Made by a program: the position numbers and the translations under genes. A DNA stretch of 64,000 nt from JAJFVC01 sp039698075. Lineage in GTDB: Bacteria; Planctomycetota; Planctomycetia; Pirellulales; Thermoguttaceae. This document shows positions 32,957-42,609 of the stretch, one piece after another. Position 1 is the first letter of the stretch; each line of letters begins with the position of its first letter. Location of the stretch: NCBI GenBank assembly GCA_039698075.1, contig JBDKTJ010000129.1, positions 1-64,000 of the forward strand. Reading direction: 5' to 3'. The notes beneath the pieces were generated by a model. It saw nothing but the letters and a program-made list of their open reading frames with translations. It did not search any database and was not told where the DNA came from.

Positions 32957-35719
32957 ATGCCGTCGGAACGGATGCCGCAGGCAGACCCTTCGTGGATTTC
33001 CTACCCATTGCGCTGGTTGACGCGGGCGGTCGCTCGTTTTCCGGTGCTCACCCTGTTGATCGCGGTTGCGGCGATGGCCGGCTCGATCTGGCTGACGATG
33101 ACCCAACTCGGGTTTCGGACCAGTCGCGCCGATCTGATTAGCCCCCAAAGCGAGTATCATCATCGCTGGCTCGAGTACACCCGTGAGTTTGGCGAGCGGG
33201 AAGACGTGGTCGTGGTGGTGGAGGGCAAAAATCGCCAGACGATCGCGCCGGCGTTGGACGACCTGTGCCGCGAGCTTCGCCGCCGCGCGGATATGTTCAG
33301 CGCGGTGATGCACGAAACCGATGCCCCAGCCTTGCGGGCCAAGGGACTTTACTATCTGAAGACCGACGATCTGCTCAAAATCGACGGATTTTTGCAGCAG
33401 GCGACCCCGATCCTTCAGGGCAATTGGTCCCAGTTGAATCTGGGCGGCATGGCCCAGTGGATGGGCACGGCCATGGGCGGCGGTTCCGACGCGCAGCGCG
33501 GGCAAATCATGGCGGCCATGCAGGCCGAGTTGCCGCGGGTCAGTCAGGGGCTCACGGCGGCCCTCGGGTCGTCCGGCGGCTATCAGTCGCCGTGGCCTGA
33601 AATTGCGCCGCCCAAGGCGTTGGCCGACGAAGCCAAATCGACCCGCTTGATGTCGGACGACGGCCGCTTGGGGTTTGTCTTGTTGAAACTGATCGAGGAG
33701 GACCGGCAGAGTTTCGCCCAAAACAAGGAATCGATCAAGGTTTTGCGCGAGATCACCGCCGGCGTGCAAACGCGGCATCCCGGCACGAAACTGGGGCTGA
33801 CCGGTTTGCCGATCATCGAGTACGACGAAATGCGATCGAGCGAGGACTCGATGTCCGCCGCCACGTTGGTCTCCTTTTTCGGCGTGCTGGCGGTCATGAT
33901 CGTTGCGTTCGGCGGTTTCCGCCACGCGATCATGGCAATGACGGCGCTGGTGATCGGCATGATCTGGGCGTGCGGGTGCGTGACGCTGACGATCGGTTAC
34001 GTCAACGTGTTGAGCATCGCGTTCGCATCGATTTTGTTCGGCATGGGCATCGACTATGGCATCTACTACATCGCCCGATATTTGCAGCTCCGCGAGCAGA
34101 CCACATCGACCACGGAGGCGTTGGTGCACACGTCGAGTCTGGTGGGCCCGGGCATTTTGACCGGCGCCTGCACCTCGGCCATCTCGTTTTTCGCCTCGGG
34201 GCTCACCGATTTTCCCGGCGTCGCCCAGTTGGGTCTGATCGCCGGCGGAGGCGTTTTGCTTTGCTGGCTGGCCGAGACGACGATCCTGCCGGCGATGATC
34301 CGGCTGTCCGACAAGGACGGCGAACGGCAAAACCTGCCCACCGCGTTGAATCTCAAATTCTGGCTGCGGCCGTTGTTTGCGTTTCCGAAGATTTCGCTTC
34401 TGTTGGTCGCTGCGATGACGGTCGTGCTCTCGATCGGGCTGCGCGACTTGTATTATGACTACAACTTGCTGAATCTCCAGCCGAAGGGGCTTGAGTGCGT
34501 CGAGTTGGAGCACAAACTGTTCACGCAAACCAACCGCAGCGCGTGGTTCGCGTTGTCGATCGCCAAGACGCCCGAGGAGGCGGCCGCGCGAAGAGAAAAG
34601 TTCTTAAAATTGCCGTCGGTCGAGCGAGTCGTGGAGGTTGCGACGAAGCTGCCCGGCGATTTGGAGAGAAAACGCCCGATTGTCGAACGGATTCACGCGA
34701 GGGTGGCCAATTTGCCGAGCCAAGTGCCGGCAATTCCCGTCACTCCGGCGGCCGAACTTGTGAAAGTGCTAACGGGAGCCGAGTCGATGTTGGCCTCGCA
34801 GCCCGGCGCCGACGCCGCGGTCGGCGGATTGCGGCAACTCCGCGAAATGTTGCAGCGGATTCCGCCCGACGAGTATCAACGCCGCGTCGGCCAGTATCAA
34901 CAGGCGATGGCCGGCGATTTGCTGACCCGGCTGCAAATGCTCCAGGCCAGTTCGAATCCCGAACCGCCCCGGTTGACCGATCTGCCCGAAAGCATCCGCT
35001 CGCGGTTCATTGGCAAGTCGAACAAATTTCTGATTCAAGTTTACAGCAAGGCGAACATTTGGGAAGTCGAGCCGATGGACCGTTTTGTCCGCGACGTGCG
35101 GAGCGTCGATCCGGACGCCACCGGCAACCCGATCCAGGTGCATGAGGCCTCGTTGCAGATGAAGCACAGTTTCGAGCAGGCGGCCTGGTATGCGCTGCTG
35201 GCGATCGTGCCGTTGGTGTTCCTCGATTTCCGGCGACTCAGCCATACGCTGCTGGCCGCCATCCCGATGGGCGTCGGGCTGCTGCAAACGCTCGGAATGA
35301 TGGGCTTGCTCGGCATTTCGTTGAATCCGGCCAACATGATTCTTCTGCCGTTGGCGATCGGACTCGGCATGGACACCGGCATCAACTTGGTCCATGAAAT
35401 GCGATGCCAGCGCGGCCGATATCAGGGCGCCGGAAACGCCGTGGTCGTGGCCGTCGTGGTCAACACGCTGACGACGATGGTCGGATTCGGCGCGCTGATG
35501 ATCGCCAATCACCAGGGGCTGCAAAGCCTCGGCCGCGCGCTGACCATCTCGATGGCCTTTGGAATGCTCGATTCGCTTCTGTTGCCCAACCTGTTGGTGG
35601 TCGGTCGATTCTCGGGCGACGCCCCCATGGATGACGAAGATCCGTCGCAGGCGGACTTGGACGTCTACGATGAGACGGTTGCGGACGAGGAAGAATCGTC
35701 CGTCTCGTATGCGGCGTGA
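32957..35719 (+). CDS. MMPL/RND-superfamily exporter, HpnN-like
   Basis: 920 residues from ATG 32957 (AGGA upstream). Two halves, each with one helix, a large periplasmic domain and a five-helix sterol-sensing-like bundle: helices near 30-50 and 290-430, then near 475-495 and 745-890. Periplasmic loops carry PQSEYHHRWLEYTREFGE. FGMGIDYGIYYIARYLQLRE and IGLGMDTGINLVHEMR are the paired GxGxDxx motifs of proton-driven MMPL transporters. Relatives move hopanoids or other lipids to the outer membrane. It precedes a convergent PilM-like gene; substrate unknown. Confidence 0.87.
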   Translation: MPSERMPQADPSWISYPLRWLTRAVARFPVLTLLIAVAAMAGSIWLTMTQLGFRTSRADLISPQSEYHHRWLEYTREFGEREDVVVVVEGKNRQTIAPALDDLCRELRRRADMFSAVMHETDAPALRAKGLYYLKTDDLLKIDGFLQQATPILQGNWSQLNLGGMAQWMGTAMGGGSDAQRGQIMAAMQAELPRVSQGLTAALGSSGGYQSPWPEIAPPKALADEAKSTRLMSDDGRLGFVLLKLIEEDRQSFAQNKESIKVLREITAGVQTRHPGTKLGLTGLPIIEYDEMRSSEDSMSAATLVSFFGVLAVMIVAFGGFRHAIMAMTALVIGMIWACGCVTLTIGYVNVLSIAFASILFGMGIDYGIYYIARYLQLREQTTSTTEALVHTSSLVGPGILTGACTSAISFFASGLTDFPGVAQLGLIAGGGVLLCWLAETTILPAMIRLSDKDGERQNLPTALNLKFWLRPLFAFPKISLLLVAAMTVVLSIGLRDLYYDYNLLNLQPKGLECVELEHKLFTQTNRSAWFALSIAKTPEEAAARREKFLKLPSVERVVEVATKLPGDLERKRPIVERIHARVANLPSQVPAIPVTPAAELVKVLTGAESMLASQPGADAAVGGLRQLREMLQRIPPDEYQRRVGQYQQAMAGDLLTRLQMLQASSNPEPPRLTDLPESIRSRFIGKSNKFLIQVYSKANIWEVEPMDRFVRDVRSVDPDATGNPIQVHEASLQMKHSFEQAAWYALLAIVPLVFLDFRRLSHTLLAAIPMGVGLLQTLGMMGLLGISLNPANMILLPLAIGLGMDTGINLVHEMRCQRGRYQGAGNAVVVAVVVNTLTTMVGFGALMIANHQGLQSLGRALTISMAFGMLDSLLLPNLLVVGRFSGDAPMDDEDPSQADLDVYDETVADEEESSVSYAA

Positions 35720-35735
35720 CGCGGCCCTGCTGTTT

Positions 35736-37916
35736 TTATTGCCCGCATCGCAAATAGCGAAACAGACCGTGCAGGGCGAAACCGCCGCCGAGCCCCAAAA
35801 TTTGCCACACGGGATAGTCCGGCTGGGCCGCGGCATAGGCCGCCAGCGACTTGCGTACTTCTTCCGACAGGTCTTCCAGCACCGGCGCCATCGCGGCATG
35901 CAACGCGCTGAAACTTTCCGCCGTTTCCGGTGAACGCTTTTTCAACTCGGCCTGCGCGACGCTCAAGGTGAACTCCTTGACCATCGCCCGGGTGAAACTG
36001 TGGCCGGCCACTCCGCAACTGTGAAACCAAAACGAATGGGGCGAACTGACGACGATGTTCGTGGCGTTGCATCCGACGTCCAACGCGGCCACGGCTTGGG
36101 ACGCCGCCAGTGGGGCCGTTGGGTCGGCCAACAGATACTCGTGCGTCAGAAAGTTGTGCAGCGCGATGAAATCCGGCTGCAACACGTCGACTCGCAGCTT
36201 CAGTCGGCGAAAGGTTTTTTGATAACGCTCGGCCGCGTCTCGTTTCACGGCGACCCACAGCGCGCGGCACCCGTTTTTCGCCGGTGATTTCGGATCGCCG
36301 CGTTGACTTGCCGGGCCATCCAGCGTTCCCCAGTCCCAGAGCAACTGTTCCAACAAAAGATCCACTTCGAGCCGCGTCTCGAACTCGATCAAACTCCTGG
36401 CCTTCCGGGGCGCCACCGGCGGCAAGTCCATCCATCGGCTCATGGCCATTCGGCCGGGCAGGCCGACGCAAACCGCGTCCCCCTGCACCGTCTGGCTGTG
36501 CAGAAAGGCGTCGATCGCATCGGAAACCAGCCGGACCTCTTCGAGTTCGTTGGCGGCCTGACTGAGCGGCTTTGCGTACTCGAACACCGCAGCCGACTCG
36601 ACCGACGGCCGTTCGCTTGAGGCGTCCCACGTCATGCGAATCGCTTTGAGCGCCGCCGTGCCGAGATCGACTCCCCAAGCGGCGCGAGGATGTTTCAATC
36701 GCACAAGGCTCGCGACCCGATCGGCAAGGCCGGGCGATTGGGCCGCCAGCAGATTGATCCGCAGCGACGCCTTGTCGAGCCCCGCCAAGGCCAATCCGCA
36801 TGCCACCTGAAATCGGCCTGGATTGTTTCGCAAAACCGTCCCGTCGAACGTGTCCGAACATTGGATCCGCCGCCATCCGACGCACCAGTCGATCGGCAAT
36901 CCCAGCGGCGTCGAGCGGGGTGGGCCGGCCCAACGAATCGGCTCCAAACGCCGCGGATCCCGGGCGGCGACTCGGCGTCGCAATTGCTCCAGGCGTTTTG
37001 CCGTTTCGGGATCGTCGGGGGCCAACCGCCGCATGCGGTCCGCGGCCGCCCAAAGCGCCGGATCGACGACCGGCGCATGGGCCAAATCCCATGCCAGGCA
37101 ACCCAATTCGGCCGTTCGACGCCGGAGCGACTCCCAGGCCGGCGTCTCGCCCAACGGAGCGGCCGCGTCCATTCGCTGCAACGCCCCGCGATAGTCATGC
37201 CGAGCCAGCCGCTTCTTGGCATCCGTCAACAAATGGTTGCGCAACTGTTGCGACAGCCGCTTGGCCCGAGCATGATTCGGCTGCAAAGCCAGCAGGCTGG
37301 CGATCTGCTGCGGCAAGTCAAGCAGCCGTTTTTCGCGGAGCGTCGCCTGCATCTCTTCTTCGAGCGCCGACACCTGACCGCGACGAAGGTCCAGTTCCGC
37401 CGCCAGCGCCGCGATCGCTTCGGTGCGAAGGCAACTGGGCACGGCGTTTAACCGCTGGGCGGCGGCGTCGTAGTCGGCCTGGTCGAACAACTGCCGGGCC
37501 TCAAGCAACGTCGTTTCGGCGTCGATCTGCGCTTGCTGACGTTGAACGGTCCATTGCTGAGCGAGCCGCCGCGCCCGTTCGGCCCGTTCCTGGAGTCGTG
37601 GATGGTCGTAAGCGGCGATACGCGCCAAAATGGCCTGCGCCTCTTGGTATCGACCCGCCGTCTGATGTCCGGCCGCTTCCCGAAGCTCGGCGTCGATCGC
37701 CTCAAAACGTTCGGCGGCGGCCTCGTCCAATTCGACGCCGCAACCGCCGCAAAAACTCTCGCCCGTCGTGCAAACCTCGCCGCATCGCAAACATGTTTCC
37801 CATAAGGAAGCGCCGCACTGGGCACAGAACTTTCGCGGCGACGGGTTCGCCGTCATGCAACGGGGACAATGCAGGCCCGTGGCCGGCGCCTCTTCTATGT
37901 CGCCGATGGTGGACAT
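35736..37916 (-). CDS. Double zinc-ribbon protein with PilM-like actin-fold domain
   Basis: 726 residues from ATG 37916 (GAGGAG upstream). Two zinc ribbons at the N-terminus use Cys17/20/31/34 and Cys42/45/56/59. Residues 65-330 are Ala/Arg/Leu-rich helices, probably TPR-like or coiled coil. The C-terminal 320 residues resemble PilM/FtsA-type actin-fold proteins: WGVDLGTAALKAIRM (phosphate 1), DAVCVGLPGRMAMSRW and ALDVGCNATNIVVSS (phosphate 2). PilM anchors type IV pilus and secretion machinery inside the membrane. No pilN/O/Q genes are adjacent. Zinc ribbons on such a protein are unusual. Confidence 0.75.
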   Translation of the reverse strand: MSTIGDIEEAPATGLHCPRCMTANPSPRKFCAQCGASLWETCLRCGEVCTTGESFCGGCGVELDEAAAERFEAIDAELREAAGHQTAGRYQEAQAILARIAAYDHPRLQERAERARRLAQQWTVQRQQAQIDAETTLLEARQLFDQADYDAAAQRLNAVPSCLRTEAIAALAAELDLRRGQVSALEEEMQATLREKRLLDLPQQIASLLALQPNHARAKRLSQQLRNHLLTDAKKRLARHDYRGALQRMDAAAPLGETPAWESLRRRTAELGCLAWDLAHAPVVDPALWAAADRMRRLAPDDPETAKRLEQLRRRVAARDPRRLEPIRWAGPPRSTPLGLPIDWCVGWRRIQCSDTFDGTVLRNNPGRFQVACGLALAGLDKASLRINLLAAQSPGLADRVASLVRLKHPRAAWGVDLGTAALKAIRMTWDASSERPSVESAAVFEYAKPLSQAANELEEVRLVSDAIDAFLHSQTVQGDAVCVGLPGRMAMSRWMDLPPVAPRKARSLIEFETRLEVDLLLEQLLWDWGTLDGPASQRGDPKSPAKNGCRALWVAVKRDAAERYQKTFRRLKLRVDVLQPDFIALHNFLTHEYLLADPTAPLAASQAVAALDVGCNATNIVVSSPHSFWFHSCGVAGHSFTRAMVKEFTLSVAQAELKKRSPETAESFSALHAAMAPVLEDLSEEVRKSLAAYAAAQPDYPVWQILGLGGGFALHGLFRYLRCGQ

Positions 37917-38225
37917 CACGCACTCCTCAAAAAGACAACAATCCGAACTGGGGTGGCGTCGCAAAACGTCCACCCAGGGTAGCAGTCCAATGTTGGCAAG
38001 CGATGAGCGGACGGTTAAAAACGGGAAAAAACGGCTGGGAAAAAGGCGCCCATCCATGCGTCGATGGAGGGGACGGGTTTGTCTATTCACGCCAAATTAT
38101 CCGCCGCGACCATTTTTAATGCGAATTCAGTGAACTACGCGGATTGACAAATCGTGTTTGTGGAGCGATAGTGGTTCGGGCAGACTCGCTGGAATGATCA
38201 TTCGCCCGCTTTTTCTTTTGGGGGC

Positions 38226-39425
38226 ATGATGATGTCGCACACCAGCTTGCGTGACAAGGCGGCGTCGCTGTTGGCGCCCGCGGACGTCCGAATCGACGGT
38301 CCTCGCGTCTGGGATCTTCGCGTGCGCCATGACGAGTTTTTCCCGCGCGTATTGGCAGACGGATCGCTCGGGTTGGGCGAGTCGTACATGGACGGCTGGT
38401 GGGACTGCCAACGGCTCGACGAGTTTTTCTATCGCATTCTTCGCGCGCGCGTGGATACGAAGGTGGCGTGCGGTTCGTTGCTGGTCGACTTCATCAAGGC
38501 GAAGCTGTTCAACGTTCAGCGCGCGTCAAGGGCGTTTCAGATCGGAAAACGTCATTACGACATCGGAAACGCGCTGTTCGAATGTATGTTGGACCGACGT
38601 TGGATCTACAGTTGCGGCTATTGGGACCAGGCCGCGACGTTGGACGAGGCGCAAGAGGCGAAGCTGGACCTGATCGCCCGAAAGTTGCTGCTGAGGCCCG
38701 GCCTCACCGTTTTGGACATCGGATGCGGTTGGGGCGGCACGGCCCGATTTCTCGCCGAACGATACCAGGTGCGGGTCGTCGGCGTGACCGTCTCGGAGGA
38801 ACAGGCGAGATACGGCCGGGAGCTGTGTCGCGGCCTGCCCGTCGACATCCGGTTGCAGGACTACCGCAAGGTTGAAGGCGAATTTGACCGGATTCTTTCG
38901 GTCGGGATGTTCGAGCACGTGGGCGCTAAGAATTACGACGCGTTTCTTCGCATCGTGCGTTCTCATCTCAAGGACGACGGGCTGTTTCTTCTCCACACGA
39001 TCGGGAAAAACCGATCCAGCCACCATGTGGACCCGTGGATTGAGAAGTACATTTTTCCCAATTCCATGTTGCCGTCGGCTTCTCAGGTCAGCCGCGCGAC
39101 GGAGGGGCGATTCGTGTTGGAGGATTGGCACAATTTCGGCGTCGATTACGACAAAACCCTCACGGCCTGGTTCCACAACTTCGACGCGCATTGGCCGGAC
39201 CTTCAACGCCAATACGACGAGCGGTTCTATCGGATGTGGAAATACTATTTGTTGAGTTGCGCCGGGGCATTTCGCGCGAGACGGCTCCAAGTGTGGCAAA
39301 TGGTTCTGTCTCCGACCGGCGTGTCCAACGGCTATCGGGCGCCGCAGCGGGAACCCGTTGAAATGGCGATGTCCGCAGGTCCGGCAACCGCGTCCTTCGC
39401 CGATGATCGTCAGCCGAACTGGTAG
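38226..39425 (+). CDS. cfa: Cyclopropane-fatty-acyl-phospholipid synthase
   Basis: 399 residues; three ATG codons in a row at 38226, 38229 and 38232 make the exact start uncertain. An N-terminal lipid-binding domain (LGLGESYMDGWWDCQRLDEF) precedes a SAM methyltransferase domain with VLDIGCGWGGTARFLAERY. Further CFA hallmarks are KRHYDIGNALFECMLDRRWIYSCGYW as two adjoining motifs, SVGMFEHVGAKNYDAFL and the C-terminal WHNFGVDYDKTL. It adds a methylene bridge to unsaturated acyl chains of membrane lipids, usually under stress or in stationary phase. Monocistronic. Confidence 0.95.
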   Translation: MMMSHTSLRDKAASLLAPADVRIDGPRVWDLRVRHDEFFPRVLADGSLGLGESYMDGWWDCQRLDEFFYRILRARVDTKVACGSLLVDFIKAKLFNVQRASRAFQIGKRHYDIGNALFECMLDRRWIYSCGYWDQAATLDEAQEAKLDLIARKLLLRPGLTVLDIGCGWGGTARFLAERYQVRVVGVTVSEEQARYGRELCRGLPVDIRLQDYRKVEGEFDRILSVGMFEHVGAKNYDAFLRIVRSHLKDDGLFLLHTIGKNRSSHHVDPWIEKYIFPNSMLPSASQVSRATEGRFVLEDWHNFGVDYDKTLTAWFHNFDAHWPDLQRQYDERFYRMWKYYLLSCAGAFRARRLQVWQMVLSPTGVSNGYRAPQREPVEMAMSAGPATASFADDRQPNW

Positions 39426-39575
39426 TGCTTGCGGATCATCGCAGGCCCTCGGGAAAGATCACGCAGTCGCCGGGGCCGAACGTGGCGTGGAACCTTGATG
39501 GCGGGCAAGGATCGGCGTCCGACGTCCGTCGCCATGTTTGCGAGGACGCGGACCTATTGAAAAAGACGTCGGCGG

Positions 39576-40481
39576 TTACGCGATGCCGGCCGGTTGCTCT
39601 TCGGCGGCCACCATCTCGGTGTCTTCGCCGGTGTGGCAAAAGACCCGATTCCGACCGTCGGTCTTCGCGCTGTACAGGGCCGCGTCGGCCCGGGCGATGA
39701 GCGTCTCCTGCGTGTCGCCGTCGCGAACCGACGCCACGCCGCCGCTGACGGTGATCGTCAACTGCTGTTGGACCCTGGCCCGAAGCCGCTCGGCGAAAAT
39801 GCGAGCGCCGGCCAAGTCCGTGTGCGGCATCACGATGACGAATTCCTCGCCGCCGTAGCGGGCCACGATGTCGGTCTCGCGGATCGAGTCGTCGAACAAT
39901 TGGGCCAACTCCTGCAACACGTGGTCGCCGTGCAGATGGCCTTGCTGATCGTTCACCTGCTTGAAATGGTCGATGTCGAACATCGCAACGGCGAACGTGG
40001 CGTTGTAGCGGGTTTTCAGGGCAAATTGCGAATTGAGGGCGTCGTCCAATCCCCGACGGTTGTTGACGCCCGTCAGCGGATCGGTGCGCACTTCGGTGAA
40101 CGTCATCAAGTTCGCGCTTTGCTGGCGTATCTCATCGTAGGCGTTGGCGATCTGCGTGGCCAGTTGCAGCGTCGGCTTCAGAATGTCCTCGGCCTCGCGG
40201 CACAATTCCTTCCAGGCCGCCTCTTGCTGCTGGCTGCTCAGCCGGCTGACGTGGTCCTTGAACCGCGAGACGCTGTCATGGTGCCGAGCCAGACTTTGCC
40301 GGACGGCCCAGGCGATCTTCTCAAGCTCCGAGGCGACGGCCTGGGCCCGTTTCAGTTCGCGCCGCGAACGGACGACCATGTCGTTCGGGTTGACCCGACG
40401 CCGTCGGCTGGCGAGATAGCCCAGCGTGGCCACGATGGCCAGGGCCACGGGCACCGGTATCTGCAGATTCCACCAATCCAT
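39576..40481 (-). CDS. Membrane-anchored GGDEF diguanylate cyclase
   Basis: 301 residues from ATG 40481 (a GTG 12 bp upstream is also in frame). One N-terminal membrane helix (about 8-25), a helical region 35-135 and a GGDEF domain (about 140-285) with the intact GGEEF active site and FDIDHFKQVNDQQGHLHGD. The inhibitory I-site RxxD is not evident before GGEEF (ETDIVARYGG). It should make cyclic di-GMP at the membrane. A 44-residue membrane protein is encoded 46 bp upstream on the same strand. Confidence 0.9.
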   Translation of the reverse strand: MDWWNLQIPVPVALAIVATLGYLASRRRRVNPNDMVVRSRRELKRAQAVASELEKIAWAVRQSLARHHDSVSRFKDHVSRLSSQQQEAAWKELCREAEDILKPTLQLATQIANAYDEIRQQSANLMTFTEVRTDPLTGVNNRRGLDDALNSQFALKTRYNATFAVAMFDIDHFKQVNDQQGHLHGDHVLQELAQLFDDSIRETDIVARYGGEEFVIVMPHTDLAGARIFAERLRARVQQQLTITVSGGVASVRDGDTQETLIARADAALYSAKTDGRNRVFCHTGEDTEMVAAEEQPAGIA

Positions 40482-40527
40482 GAAAAATTGCACTCGTTCT
40501 TGCGTCCGCGCCCCAGAATTTTTTCAA

Positions 40528-40662
40528 TCAATACCGCGATCGTGAACCGAACCCACGCAGGCAGAGGAAGGCGACGCCGATCATCGCCGCCAACACGACC
40601 GACCACCCTTGGGGCCCCAGACGGTCAACGAAGTGCACGACCTCGTGCCACAGATGAGTCAT
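40528..40662 (-). CDS. 44-residue single-TM membrane protein
   Basis: Begins MTHLWHEVVHFVDRLG, has one hydrophobic helix (WSVVLAAMIGVAFLCL, about 20-35) and ends RGFGSRSRY. AAGGAACGG lies just before ATG 40662. I recall similar short proteins ending FGSRS-Y in other planctomycetes, but cannot check here. It lies 46 bp before the membrane-bound GGDEF gene, so it may be its partner. Confidence 0.6.
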   Translation of the reverse strand: MTHLWHEVVHFVDRLGPQGWSVVLAAMIGVAFLCLRGFGSRSRY

Positions 40663-40864
40663 CGTTCCGTTCCTTTTTTTGCGGTCGGTCCCCCGCTAGA
40701 TATATTGTAGGTCAGAAATTTCCACACGCCAGGGTAGAAAATACGTAGATCGGCCGGCGGGGCGGTCGTCCGAACGTCACAAACCGGCCCTGCGGTAGCG
40801 AAACCTCGACCGCAACGGTAAAATAGACGGTTTCTATGCTGTCCAAACAGCGGCAAGTCCTTTC

Positions 40865-41641
40865 ATGTTTCCACTTTACGACAACATCCCCACGCGGCGA
40901 GCCCCGTTGATCACCTATGCACTGGTGGCGATCAACGTTCTGGCGTTTCTTTGGGTAAGCCAAATGTCGGATTGGCAGCAGCAACAATTGGCCTATCGGT
41001 ACGGATTTGTGCCGGCGAGAATTCAGCAGCTTCGGCAGCCGTATCCACTGGTGGTGCCGATGGACGTGGTCGTGCATATCCCGTTTTGGGGCGATCAGAT
41101 CATGCAGCGCCCCATCGAATTGTCGCCGTCGCCGCGGCAGATCGGCGCGTCGCTGCTGACCTGCATGTTCCTGCACGGCGGCTGGGCCCATCTGCTGGGC
41201 AATATGTGGTTTCTGCTCCTGTTCGGCAACAACGTGGAGGACCGGCTTGGACCGGTGCGTTTTTTGGTCCTCTATCTGGTCGGAGGGCTGATCGCCAGCG
41301 CCGTGCATTGGCGTGCCTCGCCGTCGAGCGTCGTGCCGGTCATCGGGGCCAGCGGCGCGATCGCCGCCGTGTTGGGCGCGTATGCCGTCACGTGGCCTTG
41401 GGCTCGCGTCAGCACGTTGGTCATTCTCGTATTTTTCGTTACGATCGTCGACATTCCGGCGCTGGTGGTCCTTGGGGCGTGGTTCTTGGTGCAGGTGCTC
41501 GAATCGACCCGAGGCGAGGCGTCGGCCGGCGTGGCCTGGTGGGCGCACGTCGGAGGGTTCGTCGCCGGCGTAGCGTTGATGCCGCTGTTGAGTTGGACGA
41601 TTTTTAGTTCTCCGCACGAGGAAGAGCCTCTGGCCGAGTGA
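40865..41641 (+). CDS. Rhomboid-family intramembrane serine protease
   Basis: 258 residues, six or more membrane helices. Rhomboid motifs: MFLHGGWAHLLGNMWFLLLFGNNVED (helix 2 with His/Asn, two adjoining stretches), catalytic Ser in GASGAIAAVLGAY, and catalytic His in WAHVGGFVAGV. It should cleave membrane proteins inside the bilayer. Very similar N-terminal segments (PLYDNIPTRRAPLITYALVA) are common in bacterial rhomboids. trmB follows after 43 bp. Confidence 0.93.
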   Translation: MFPLYDNIPTRRAPLITYALVAINVLAFLWVSQMSDWQQQQLAYRYGFVPARIQQLRQPYPLVVPMDVVVHIPFWGDQIMQRPIELSPSPRQIGASLLTCMFLHGGWAHLLGNMWFLLLFGNNVEDRLGPVRFLVLYLVGGLIASAVHWRASPSSVVPVIGASGAIAAVLGAYAVTWPWARVSTLVILVFFVTIVDIPALVVLGAWFLVQVLESTRGEASAGVAWWAHVGGFVAGVALMPLLSWTIFSSPHEEEPLAE

Positions 41642-41684
41642 ACGTGCGTTCGTTTTTCATTTTTCCCCTCATTCCCGTAATGCC

Positions 41685-42335
41685 ATGGGCCGCCGCGCAC
41701 TGCGAAAACTCAATCCGTCGATCGACCTAAGTCAACATTTGAAGACGTTCGAGCAATTGCCCTGTCCTTGGGACGCCTCGGCGATTTTTGGACGTTCGGC
41801 CCCTTTGCAAATCGAGGTCGGCTCGGGCAATGGTCTTTTCCTGCGCACCGCGGCGGCGGCCTGTCCGGACGTCGAATTCATTGGCATCGAGGTCGTCAAG
41901 AAATATGCCGAGTTCACCGCGGCGAGCCTGGCCAAGCTAGGGCTGCCCAACGCCCGGATCGCAATGGCCGACGCGCTGCGGATTTTTAGCGAGCTGATTC
42001 CCGACAACGCGCTGGCCGCCGTTCACGTGTACTTTCCCGATCCCTGGTGGAAGAAACGGCACCGCAAACGCCGCGTGCTGCGCGAGTCGTTCCTGCGCGA
42101 CGTCGAGCGGACGCTGCGGCCCGGCGGATCGCTGCATTTCTGGACGGACGTCGAGGAATATTTCCAGTCGACGTTGGAATTGATCCCCACCTGCACGACG
42201 CTCGAAGGACCGCTGCCGGTGCCCGAAACGCCGGCCGAACATGACATGGCCTATCGCACCCATTTCGAGCGTCGCGTCCGTTTGGCCAACGAGCCGGTCT
42301 ACCGCGCCGAGTTTCGAAAAACGCTGCGGCTGTAG
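41685..42335 (+). CDS. trmB: tRNA (guanine-N7-)-methyltransferase
   Basis: 216 residues. SAM-binding LQIEVGSGNGLFLRTAA, then FIGIEVVKKYAE, and the TrmB hallmark VHVYFPDPWWKKRHRKRRV with the C-terminal TDVEEYFQ. It makes m7G at position 46 of tRNA. It may be co-transcribed with the rhomboid gene. Confidence 0.95.
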   Translation: MGRRALRKLNPSIDLSQHLKTFEQLPCPWDASAIFGRSAPLQIEVGSGNGLFLRTAAAACPDVEFIGIEVVKKYAEFTAASLAKLGLPNARIAMADALRIFSELIPDNALAAVHVYFPDPWWKKRHRKRRVLRESFLRDVERTLRPGGSLHFWTDVEEYFQSTLELIPTCTTLEGPLPVPETPAEHDMAYRTHFERRVRLANEPVYRAEFRKTLRL

Positions 42336-42429
42336 GCTCAGCCCAGTCCGCCAAATCCGCACGCGGGAGAGGTCCACCCAAGGTGCCAACCGCAGACAGT
42401 TCGATGTGGTAATGCTTCGCGGCGGGGCA

Positions 42430-42459
42430 TTGACAAGCACACATAGGGGGTGCTAGACT
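42430..42459 (+). promoter_or_regulatory. Sigma-70-type promoter of the NHL-repeat gene
   Basis: TTGACA, an 18-bp spacer and TAGACT. Transcription would start near 42466, leaving a leader of about 145 bp before ATG 42610, in which I see no structured element. Confidence 0.6.
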
Positions 42460-42609
42460 GATCGCTATCTTTCCCATAGTTCGCAGCTTGCGTTGGCTGT
42501 TCTTTGCTTCGCTGGCTGTGGGCCCGTTTGCCGTGGATATTGTTGGAAAAATTTGCTTTCTGTGTTGGTTTTCGCCCAATTCACCTACAACATGAATGGA
42601 GGTAGCGAG

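Noticed and set aside
39436..39639. Minus-strand open frame after cfa ending FGPGDCVIFPEGLR
   Set aside because: It looks protein-like at its end, but the upstream part is His/Arg-rich and overlaps the GGDEF gene. No usable start or binding site; at best a gene remnant.
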